Shown here: positions 7,231 through 14,005 of the stretch, one piece after another
Position numbering within the stretch: position 1 is the stretch's first letter
How the letters are laid out: every line of letters begins with the position of its first letter
Assembly: GCA_015491595.1 (NCBI GenBank)
Contig: WFVP01000349.1
Location: forward strand, 1-15,586
Source: Anaerolineales bacterium
Lineage (GTDB): Bacteria > Chloroflexota > Anaerolineae > Anaerolineales > DRMV01
Length of the DNA: 15,586 bases
Reading direction: 5' to 3'
Made by a program: the position numbers and the translations under genes
Notes under the pieces: model-generated
Told to the model about the DNA's origin: nothing
Databases searched by the model: none
What the model saw: the letters and a program-made list of their open reading frames with translations, nothing else

Positions 7231-7266
7231 AAACAAAAGAGACGGTGGCGCAGCCACCGTCTCTTT
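7231..7266 (-). terminator. Intrinsic terminator of the acetyl-CoA synthetase gene
   Basis: A 14-bp perfect stem, AAAGAGACGGTGGC (7236-7249) with GCCACCGTCTCTTT (7253-7266), has a 3-nt loop. On the minus strand the stem runs into TTTTGTTT. It lies 24 nt past the stop codon and ends just before the -35 of the M16 promoter, so the two transcription units are cleanly insulated. Confidence 0.9.
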
Positions 7267-7290
7267 AGGTCTTTCCAGAGAAAACCGGCG

Positions 7291-9366
7291 TTACAGCCAC
7301 CACACCTCTTCTTCCTGTACCATGCGGCGGATGGTGTCCACCACGTCGGGGTTGGCCAGGGTGGTCACGTCGCCCACGTCCTGTCCGTTGGAAATGGCCG
7401 CCAGTACCCGGCGCATGATTTTGCCCGAACGGGTCTTGGGCAGGTCGGGTACGATGTACACGTTCTTGGGTCGGGCAATCTTGCCGATGATGGTTTCGAT
7501 GGCCCTGACCACCTTTTGCTGGATTTCCGCGTTGGGCTGGATGCCGGGTTTCAGAGAGATGTAGACCTCGGGAACCCGACCTTTGAGTTGGTCGATACGC
7601 GGCACCACCGCGGCCTCGGCCACCTCGGGTACGGTGAGCACCGCGGACTCCAGTTCCTTGGTGCCCAGCCGATGGCCGGCCACGTTGATGACGTCGTCCA
7701 CCCGACCCAGGATGCGGAAATACCCGTCCGCGGCCTGGGTGGCCGCGTCCCCCGCGAAGTAGGGCCAGTCCCGCCAGTCTTTGCTGTTGGGGTCCTTGTT
7801 GTACTTGGCGTAGTAGGTCTTCACCCAGCGGTCGGGGTCGCCCCAGATGCCCATGGAGATGCCCGGCCAGGGGTTGCGGATGCACAGGTTGCCCGCTTTG
7901 CCCGCGCCCGGCGGGATTTCCCGCCCCTCTTCATCCAGGATGACCGCGTAGATGCCCGGAAGGGCAGGGCCGGCGCTGCCGGGTTTGGCCGGGTGCAGGG
8001 CGGGGATGGTGCTGCACAGGAACCCACCCGTTTCCGTCTGCCACCAGGTGTCGATGATGACGGCCTCGCCCTTGCCCACCACGTGGTAGTACCATCGCCA
8101 GACTTCCGGCTCGATGGGTTCGCCCACCGTGCCCATAAGTTTGAAGTGGTGGTTGTAGTTTTTGGGACCCTCAGGGTCGGCCCGGCGAAGCATACGAATG
8201 GCCGTAGGAGAGGTGTAAAAGATGTTCACATGCAGGTCCTCGGCAATGCGCCAGGGCCGGCCGGAGTCGGGGTACGTGGGTACGCCCTCGTAAATGACGC
8301 TGGTCCCGGCCACCGCCAGAGGGCCGTACACGATATACGAGTGACCGGTAATCCAGCCGATGTCCGCCATGCACCAGTAAACGTCCTCGGGATGGATGTC
8401 CAGGACGTTCTTGCTCGTCCAGGCCACGTAGGCCAGATACCCGCCCGTACTGTGCACCTGACCCTTGGGCTTGCCCGTAGTGCCGCTGGTGTACATGATG
8501 AACAGGGGGTCCTCGGCGTTCATGACCTCCGGTTCCACCCGGGCGCCTCGGTATTTCTTGAGCTCGTCGTTGACGAAGAGGTCGCGGCCTTCCTGCATAG
8601 GCGCTTCCGAGTGGTATTCCCCCCGGTAACGACGCCAGACCAGGACCTTCTCCACGGGTTGGCCCATCTGGGCGGCCAATTCCGCGGCCTGGTGGGCTTT
8701 GGCTTTATGGTCTAGGAGTTTTCCGTTGCGCCAGTAGGCGTCCATGGTGATGAGGACCCGACTTCCCGAGTCCACGATGCGGTCGGCACAGGCCTGGGCG
8801 CTGAAGCCCGCGAAGACCACGGAGTGAATGATGCCCAGCCGGGCACAGGCCAGCATGGTGATGGGCAGTTCCACCACCATGGGCATGAAGATGGTCACCC
8901 GGTCGCCCTTCTTCAACCCCAGGTCCCGCAAAAAAGCGGCAAAAGCATTGACTCGGATGTACAGGTCCTGATAGGTCACCACGGAGTGGGGTTCGTCTTC
9001 GGGTTCGGGTACGAAGATAAAGGCTGCCTTCGTACGGTATTCATCCAGGTGGCGGTCCACACAGTTATAACAGGCGTTAAGTTTGCCTCCTACAAACCAT
9101 TTCCAAAAGGGGGGATTGCTGGTGTCCAGGGTGGTATGCCAGTATTGATACCAGTCCAGCAAATCCGCATACTCTTTGAAACACTCAGGGAAATGTTCTT
9201 CAGAAAAGCGTCGGAAGACCTCGGTATCGGTGAAATTGGCTTGCGCGATAAAGCGCATGGGAGGGTGATAGTACTCTTCTTCACCCCAGTGCACCGCGAC
9301 TTCAGATTCACTGACCTGGACGCCGGCCTCTTCCGGGTGGGGACGACGTTCACGCGCCTCCGCCAT
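7291..9366 (-). CDS. acsA: Acetyl-CoA synthetase (AMP-forming acetate-CoA ligase)
   Basis: A 691-residue adenylate-forming enzyme that turns acetate, ATP and CoA into acetyl-CoA, AMP and pyrophosphate. Visible motifs in order: N-terminal ACS region with WHTTLDTSNPPFWKWFVGG (76-94), P-loop Y292-T-S-G-T-T-G-K-P-K-G, DIGWITGHSYIVYGPL (335-350), D439-T-W-W-Q-T-E-T-G-G whose second Trp limits the pocket to acetate or propionate, hinge region GRVDDVINVAGHRLGT (554-569), and the terminal P643-K-T-R-S-G-K649-I-M-R-R with the catalytic lysine that acetyltransferases modify in relatives. Compared with E. coli Acs there is about a 9-residue insertion near 525-533 and an N-terminal extension. GDAA and NVAGHR replace the usual GDGA and NVSGHR. 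The ATG at 9366 has AGGAGG 6 nt upstream; the ATG at 9402 lies in the promoter and is rejected. It is monocistronic. Confidence 0.96.
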   Translation of the reverse strand: MAEARERRPHPEEAGVQVSESEVAVHWGEEEYYHPPMRFIAQANFTDTEVFRRFSEEHFPECFKEYADLLDWYQYWHTTLDTSNPPFWKWFVGGKLNACYNCVDRHLDEYRTKAAFIFVPEPEDEPHSVVTYQDLYIRVNAFAAFLRDLGLKKGDRVTIFMPMVVELPITMLACARLGIIHSVVFAGFSAQACADRIVDSGSRVLITMDAYWRNGKLLDHKAKAHQAAELAAQMGQPVEKVLVWRRYRGEYHSEAPMQEGRDLFVNDELKKYRGARVEPEVMNAEDPLFIMYTSGTTGKPKGQVHSTGGYLAYVAWTSKNVLDIHPEDVYWCMADIGWITGHSYIVYGPLAVAGTSVIYEGVPTYPDSGRPWRIAEDLHVNIFYTSPTAIRMLRRADPEGPKNYNHHFKLMGTVGEPIEPEVWRWYYHVVGKGEAVIIDTWWQTETGGFLCSTIPALHPAKPGSAGPALPGIYAVILDEEGREIPPGAGKAGNLCIRNPWPGISMGIWGDPDRWVKTYYAKYNKDPNSKDWRDWPYFAGDAATQAADGYFRILGRVDDVINVAGHRLGTKELESAVLTVPEVAEAAVVPRIDQLKGRVPEVYISLKPGIQPNAEIQQKVVRAIETIIGKIARPKNVYIVPDLPKTRSGKIMRRVLAAISNGQDVGDVTTLANPDVVDTIRRMVQEEEVWWL

Positions 9367-9403
9367 GGCGCACCTCCTCTTCACGGGGTTGGAGATGGCC
9401 ACG

Positions 9404-9433
9404 AGTATAACGGAGGCCCCTTCTTTTCGTCAA
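9404..9433 (-). promoter_or_regulatory. acsA: Promoter of the acetyl-CoA synthetase gene
   Basis: On the minus strand TTGACG (9433-9428) is followed after 18 nt by TATACT (9409-9404); each is one base from consensus. The start of transcription would be near 9397, about 30 nt before the ATG at 9366. The 50 bp further upstream are AT-rich and could bind a regulator. No terminator was seen between this promoter and the antiporter stop at 9487, so some read-through is possible. Confidence 0.75.
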
Positions 9434-9486
9434 GGAATCGCCTGGTTATCAAGTTGTCTGTTGAGTTATGAACAGTTTGATTTGCT

Positions 9487-11409
9487 CTATAGGGTGTGTT
9501 GTGGTGGGCCCAGCCGGGCCTGCACCCGTTCCAAATCCTCCAGAGTACCCAGGATGGTGAGCACGTCGCCGATGCGCACCCGGGTATCGCCCCGGGGGAT
9601 GAGGTACTCGCCGCCGCGGTGGATGGCCAGCACCAAAGCGTGGGGTGGCAGGTTCAGGTCTCGCAGGCGCTTGCCGTCCAGGGCGGGATTGCGGATGGTG
9701 ATTTCCAGAACGTCCCGGTTGTCCTGGGTCGAGGTGAGCAGGTGGAGCAGGTCGGGGTTGCGGGCCATGAGAGCCATGAAAGTGGCCTGGGCTTCCAGGG
9801 GGGAGATGCAGTGGACGCCCATGTCCTGGAGCAGGCGGCGGCTGCCGGGATTGGCGTTGAGGGCCAGCACCCGTTCCACGCCGAAGACCCCGCGTACCAG
9901 CCGGGCCCATTCCACGGTGCGTTCCGGGTCGCTGGAGGCCACGATGACGGTATGCGCGCCGTCCAAATACGGGGCCACCCCTTGGGCGGAAAGGCTTACG
10001 TGATGGGCTTCCAGGCCCATTTTGCGGGCCTCCGCGACCCGCTGTTCGTCGTCGTCCAAGAGCAGCACGCGCGTTCCATGCCCTGCCAGTTGCTGGGCCA
10101 TTTGGACCCCCACCGCTCCCGCACCGATGATGAGGATGGGGCGTTCGGGCTTCTGGTAGGGTCGCATGAGAGAGGTGAAAATCAACGGCGCTACGGTTAC
10201 GGTGATGATGGCCATGAGGATGAGGGACATGACCACGGCTTCGCTCAAGATGCCCAGTTGACGCCCAATTTCAGCGGCGGCCACGGTCAACGAGAGCTGG
10301 GCCGACAGCAGCACACCGCCGGCGTAGCTGGCCCGTTTGGGAAAGGCCCGGGTGAACACCCAGGCGGGCGCGATTTTCGTAACGAAGGCGGCGACGACCA
10401 GGAAGGGGATGAGGAACCAGATGCCCTCGGCGGCCGAGAGGACACCGATGTCGAAGTTCACACCCACCATGATGAAGAAGATGGGGATGAAGAAACCGTA
10501 TCCGATGCTTTCCAATTGGTGCTTCACCAGATGGTCTTCCCCGCGGCTCAACATGGAGATGAGCAAACCGGCGAGGAAGGCCCCTAAGATGACCTCCGTG
10601 CCCAAGACCTCGGACAGTGCGACAAAGGTCACCAGAAGCAGGAAAGCAATCCGAATGTGGATTTGGGTCGTGGCGTTGCTCAAATCGTCAATGAGCGAAC
10701 GCATCCCAGGGAGGACCACAAGGCCCAGGCGATAAAGTCCGAAAAGCACCACGAACAGGATGCTGACCAGGAGAATTTCAAAGGTCAGACCCTTGGAAAG
10801 AACGGCGACTTGTACGGTGATGAGAATCATGGTGGCGAAGTCGGCCACCAAGGCCGAAACCAAAATGGTCTGTCCATACCGCCCTCCCAACAATCCCTGC
10901 TCTTTGAGCACAGGCATGACCACGCCCAGCGAAATGGTGGCCAGAATCAGGGCGATAAAGATGGGGTCTTGAACCAAGCCCATGCGCCATAGCAACAACG
11001 AAGCGGCACCGGTCAGGGCCAGGGTCAAGGCGAAGTACTCCAAGGCCAGACGTAAAGGGCCGGGGCCTGAAGTTGAATGCTCCTTTGCTTCTCGGGGACG
11101 GGTTTGTCGGCGTCCATGTCCCAATCCCAGGGCTTGAACGTCGATTTCCAGGCCGGCCAGGAACATCAAGACGACCAGACCGATTTCGGCCAAGAGCTCC
11201 AGGAAAGGGTCACCCTCGGGGACCCACCCCAAACCGCTGACGCCAATCACCATGCCTGCCAGGATTTCGCCTACCACCACCGGTATCCGCAAGCGACGCA
11301 TACGGCTGAACACCAGTGGCACGACCACGGCCAAGAAGAGGACGATGGCCAGACCCAGGAATCGCCCCTGTTCAATCTCACCACCCACACTCCACCATCC
11401 AATAGGCAT
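9487..11409 (-). CDS. CPA2-type cation/proton antiporter with C-terminal RCK (TrkA) domains
   Basis: A 640-residue membrane protein. Residues 1 to about 415 are a Na+/H+ exchanger-type domain with about 12 predicted TM helices; VVGEILAGMVIG (45-56) is the family's early signature. In the core helix LVADFATMIL (187-196) a single Asp190 stands where electrogenic CPA2 members have two Asp, so transport may be electroneutral, or the ion may be K+ as in Kef systems. Residues about 422-545 are an RCK_N/TrkA_N Rossmann domain: G429-A-G-A-V-G434 with the acidic cluster D452-454 ending strand 2, which would bind NAD(H) or another nucleotide. Residues about 560-630 resemble RCK_C/TrkA_C. The layout is like KefB/KefC. 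The ATG at 11409 follows GGAGGT by only 3 nt. It is divergent from the lipid-type operon. The ion and its regulator cannot be read from sequence. Confidence 0.9.
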   Translation of the reverse strand: MPIGWWSVGGEIEQGRFLGLAIVLFLAVVVPLVFSRMRRLRIPVVVGEILAGMVIGVSGLGWVPEGDPFLELLAEIGLVVLMFLAGLEIDVQALGLGHGRRQTRPREAKEHSTSGPGPLRLALEYFALTLALTGAASLLLWRMGLVQDPIFIALILATISLGVVMPVLKEQGLLGGRYGQTILVSALVADFATMILITVQVAVLSKGLTFEILLVSILFVVLFGLYRLGLVVLPGMRSLIDDLSNATTQIHIRIAFLLLVTFVALSEVLGTEVILGAFLAGLLISMLSRGEDHLVKHQLESIGYGFFIPIFFIMVGVNFDIGVLSAAEGIWFLIPFLVVAAFVTKIAPAWVFTRAFPKRASYAGGVLLSAQLSLTVAAAEIGRQLGILSEAVVMSLILMAIITVTVAPLIFTSLMRPYQKPERPILIIGAGAVGVQMAQQLAGHGTRVLLLDDDEQRVAEARKMGLEAHHVSLSAQGVAPYLDGAHTVIVASSDPERTVEWARLVRGVFGVERVLALNANPGSRRLLQDMGVHCISPLEAQATFMALMARNPDLLHLLTSTQDNRDVLEITIRNPALDGKRLRDLNLPPHALVLAIHRGGEYLIPRGDTRVRIGDVLTILGTLEDLERVQARLGPPQHTL

Positions 11410-11488
11410 AGGACCTCCATGGGCATACAGGAATGGGATACACGGTTCCCCCTCCGCCGTGCACCTTCCACCATACCGCGTTTTGCCC

Positions 11489-11506
11489 GAAAAGGGAACC
11501 CTTTTC
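11489..11506. repeat. 18-bp inverted repeat in divergent promoter region (candidate operator)
   Basis: GAAAAGGG-AA-CCCTTTTC: two 8-bp arms around a 2-bp centre. It lies directly upstream of the plus-strand -35 at 11508 and overlaps the place where a weak minus-strand promoter for the antiporter (TATGGT at 11475-11470) would have its -35. That fits a dimeric regulator acting on one or both units. It has no U-run and is unlikely to be a terminator. Confidence 0.5.
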
Positions 11507-11507
11507 C

Positions 11508-11537
11508 ATGATAATTTTCACAGAATTCCGGTATAAT
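11508..11537 (+). promoter_or_regulatory. Promoter of the four-gene lipid-type operon
   Basis: A perfect -10 TATAAT (11532-11537) stands 18 nt after ATGATA (11508-11513), a 4/6 match to the -35 consensus. Transcription would begin near 11544, leaving a leader of about 29 nt before the ATG at 11573. Confidence 0.7.
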
Positions 11538-11558
11538 CGCGTTACCTCGATGTTCTCC

Positions 11559-11569
11559 AAAGGAGGTGA
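11559..11569 (+). promoter_or_regulatory. Very strong Shine-Dalgarno site
   Basis: AAAGGAGGTGA is a full-length match to the 3' end of bacterial 16S rRNA, 3 nt before the ATG at 11573. It is the longest such match near any start in the window and fixes the start of the small membrane protein. Confidence 0.85.
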
Positions 11570-11572
11570 GCC

Positions 11573-11902
11573 ATGCGTCAGAGGCGTGGTTTCATTGTAT
11601 TGTTGACCCTCATCACCGCCATCATTCACCTGTTCGTGGGCCTGCCGGTCTTCCCCCTGGGGCTGGATACGTTGCTCTTCCTCAACGGTTTGGGTTATCT
11701 GGCCTTGCTTTTCCTCTGGACCCGTACGCCCGGGTTCCTGTCGAAAGGGCTGGTGCGTGGGGTGTTCATCGCCTATACCGCGGTGACGGTCGTGGGCTAT
11801 TTCGCCATGTGGGGTGTGGAAGGCTTGTACGACCCCTTGGGGGTGTTCACCAAGGTGGTCGAAGTCGCCCTCATCGTCGCCCTGTGGACGGCCAAGGAGT
11901 GA
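11573..11902 (+). CDS. Small 4-TM membrane protein of unknown function
   Basis: A 109-residue, very hydrophobic protein that I do not recognise as a characterised family. Four predicted TM helices lie near residues 6-26, 31-50, 60-80 and 91-106. Positive residues at the N-terminus (RQRR) and at Arg51, Lys58 and Arg62 put the N-terminus and the second loop in the cytoplasm. His19 and the conserved-looking VGLP turn follow the first helix. Promoter, SD and start are all clear, so the gene is real despite its size. Its stop TGA overlaps the ribosome site of the methyltransferase gene, so the two are translationally coupled. Its place at the head of a lipid-type operon suggests an accessory membrane role, which is inference only. 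Short haloarchaeal and Chloroflexota membrane proteins of similar pattern exist, from memory. Confidence 0.82.
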   Translation: MRQRRGFIVLLTLITAIIHLFVGLPVFPLGLDTLLFLNGLGYLALLFLWTRTPGFLSKGLVRGVFIAYTAVTVVGYFAMWGVEGLYDPLGVFTKVVEVALIVALWTAKE

Positions 11903-11906
11903 GCCC

Positions 11907-12830
11907 TTGCCTGTCCAAGACCCCTGGGTGCGCTATCTGCTTGCCAAACGCACCGTGGACGACCGGGCCCTGAACCTGCATGTGTTCAGGGCCCTGCAAC
12001 GTGTTTGGTCGCATATAGCGTCCGACCCCCCTCGCATCGTGGAACTGGGTGCGGGCATTGGTACCATGGTGGCCCGTTTGTTGGATTGGGGACTATTGGA
12101 CCGAGGGGAGTACTTGCTGTTGGACCTCCATCCTGCTTTACGCGAGGCCGGGCTGCCCTGGCTGCGCACCTGGGCCCAGGAACGCGGATGGCCCTTTCGC
12201 GTGACAGGAGACTCCGCCCTATTGGAAGGCCCTCGAGGGGTCCTCACCTTACGCTGGCGGGTGGAAGACGTTTATGCTTATGCGGCGCGGGCTCCAGCGG
12301 AGACCGTCGACCTGTTGCTGGCCCATGCGCTGTTGGACCTGATGGATTTGCCTTCCCTCCTTCCCCTGCTGTGGCGATTGCTGAAACCCGGCGGTCTTGC
12401 GTACTTCACCCTCAATTTTGATGCCGGGACCGTCTTCCTCCCAGAGCGGCCGGAGTTGGATGAAGACTTCTTGCTGGACCGCTACCATGCCAGCATGGAC
12501 AACCGCACCATCCAGGGACGCCCCGGAGGCTCCTCCCGCACCGGTCGTCGCCTGTTGGAATGGGCTGTGGCCCATCCCCAGGTGCGTGTGCTGGCCGTAG
12601 GGGCATCGGACTGGGCCGTGCTCCCCACCGGCGAGGGAGCGTACCCCGAGGACGAAGCCTTCTTCCTTGCCTTCATTCTGGAAACTGTGTATGATGCCCT
12701 GCGGCAAGACCCCCAAGTGTCGTCGGAGCAGGCCCAAATATGGTATCGAACCCGCATGAAGGACCTGGAAGAGGGCCGTTTGATTTACCTGGCCCACCAG
12801 TGGGACGTATTGTTCCAAAAGGTCCTATGA
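11907..12830 (+). CDS. Class I SAM-dependent methyltransferase, substrate unknown
   Basis: A 307-residue soluble protein with a Rossmann methyltransferase core. Motif I is I44-V-E-L-G-A-G-I-G-T (SAM-binding Gly loop); strand 2 ends in an acidic L72-D73-L-H-P; the post-strand 4 region is VDLLLAHALLDLMDL (134-148); and LLKPGGLAYFTLNFD (158-172) is the standard post-I segment. Residues 173-307 form a C-terminal extension with no familiar motif, containing an Asp/Glu-rich stretch and DRYHASMDNR (191-200), perhaps for substrate binding. The likely start is TTG at 11907, 4 nt after the previous stop and 7 nt after AAGGAG; GTG at 11928 is the alternative. The gene overlaps the phosphatidyltransferase by 4 nt (ATGA). 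Context suggests the methylated substrate is a lipid or headgroup intermediate, but RNA or small molecules are not excluded. Confidence 0.85.
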   Translation: MPVQDPWVRYLLAKRTVDDRALNLHVFRALQRVWSHIASDPPRIVELGAGIGTMVARLLDWGLLDRGEYLLLDLHPALREAGLPWLRTWAQERGWPFRVTGDSALLEGPRGVLTLRWRVEDVYAYAARAPAETVDLLLAHALLDLMDLPSLLPLLWRLLKPGGLAYFTLNFDAGTVFLPERPELDEDFLLDRYHASMDNRTIQGRPGGSSRTGRRLLEWAVAHPQVRVLAVGASDWAVLPTGEGAYPEDEAFFLAFILETVYDALRQDPQVSSEQAQIWYRTRMKDLEEGRLIYLAHQWDVLFQKVL

Positions 12831-14005
12831 GGCCCCGGTCCGTTCCCCCTGCCTTGCAGCGTTGCTGGCGCGTCGCGGTCTTCATTTCGGTCGCGTTGTG
12901 GGGGAGTGGGCTGGGCCTCTTTCGCGAAATGCTGCCCGAAGGATGGGCGGACGTCTGGGCGGCGGGCACGGCTCCCCTATTGGCCCTTTGGTTGTTCCTG
13001 ATGTACCGTGCGTTGCCCCTCAATCATCCGCCTGGCCGGGAAGAAGTCGCTCCCTCACTGAGCCCGGCCACCTGGGTCACGTGGGCACGGGGAATGGCGA
13101 TTCTGGCCGCCCTGGGGTTCGTGGGTCTCCCGCCCCTTCCCGATGGCCGGGCGTGGATTCCCGCCCTCCTCTTCCTCGTGGGTGTGGCTCTGGATTTTGC
13201 GGACGGACTGGTGGCCCGTGTCACGGGACGGGTAACGGTCATGGGCCAGGAACTGGACGTGGCTCTGGATGGCCTGGCGGTGCTGGGGGGTGTGGCGCTG
13301 GCCTGGCGCTACGGCAAGGTCCCGGCCTGGTACCTGTTGGTGGGTCTGGCCCGGTACCTGTACCTGGCCGTGGAGCATGCACGTCGGGCGCGGGGGCTTC
13401 CCGTGTACCCCCTCCCCTCCAGCATGTTGCGGCGCGCCCTGGCCGGGGTCCAGATGGGCTTCCTGGCCGCCGTGCTCTGGCCCGTGTTTGGTCCCCCCGG
13501 AACCCATTGGGCGGCTTATGCTTTCGGTCTTCCCTTCCTGGCCCATTTCTTGTGGGACGGCCTGGTGATGGTGGGATGGGTACGGCCGGGAAGACGTACT
13601 TCCCGGGTTGGTGCGTCCATGAACTTATGGAAACGGGGTATCTCCTGGGTCTTGCGCTGGGGTCTCGCCGCCTGGGTGATGGTGCGTCTGTTTCCCTGGT
13701 TCGAAACCTGGACCCGGTCCCTTCCCCCACCGGCGGGCACCACGGGCCGGGCTCTGGTACTCCTGCTGACGGGTACTTCGGCTGTGGGCTTGCTGGCGGG
13801 GTGGATGGCCCGAACCTGGGCCGTGGTGGCATTGGGGCTGTTGGGGACGGCCCTGCACACGGGCATGGCCTGGCACACGGAAACCCTCGTGGCGTTGTGG
13901 GGGCTGACGGCGGTGTTTTACATAGGGGGTGGCATGTGGGAACCCGAGGAACGCTTATGGCGACGCTTTTGGGGCGGCGGTTCCGCGCCCTCGTCTTCGT
14001 CCTGA
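12827..14005 (+). CDS. CDP-alcohol phosphatidyltransferase with extra C-terminal membrane domain
   Basis: A 392-residue integral membrane enzyme. The family signature DG-x2-AR-x8-G-x3-D-x3-D is matched exactly: D126-G127, A130-R131, G140, D144, D148, with Asp123 completing the metal-binding D-x2-DG. Such enzymes move a phosphatidyl group from a CDP-linked donor to an alcohol such as glycerol phosphate, inositol or inositol phosphate. Flanking TM helices lie near 12-31, 43-62, 86-123, 150-183 and 208-250. Residues about 265-392 add a domain with about four more TM helices that normal family members of about 200 residues lack. The internal ATG at residue 265 opens this part but has no convincing ribosome site, so a fusion is favoured. 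The ATG at 12827 overlaps the methyltransferase stop. The acceptor alcohol is unknown. Confidence 0.85.
   Translation: MRPRSVPPALQRCWRVAVFISVALWGSGLGLFREMLPEGWADVWAAGTAPLLALWLFLMYRALPLNHPPGREEVAPSLSPATWVTWARGMAILAALGFVGLPPLPDGRAWIPALLFLVGVALDFADGLVARVTGRVTVMGQELDVALDGLAVLGGVALAWRYGKVPAWYLLVGLARYLYLAVEHARRARGLPVYPLPSSMLRRALAGVQMGFLAAVLWPVFGPPGTHWAAYAFGLPFLAHFLWDGLVMVGWVRPGRRTSRVGASMNLWKRGISWVLRWGLAAWVMVRLFPWFETWTRSLPPPAGTTGRALVLLLTGTSAVGLLAGWMARTWAVVALGLLGTALHTGMAWHTETLVALWGLTAVFYIGGGMWEPEERLWRRFWGGGSAPSSSS

Noticed and set aside
12862..13956. Long open frame ahead of the flippase-like protein
   Set aside because: Its Gly/Pro/Arg-rich translation is a shadow of the phosphatidyltransferase gene; a start with SD exists at 13957.
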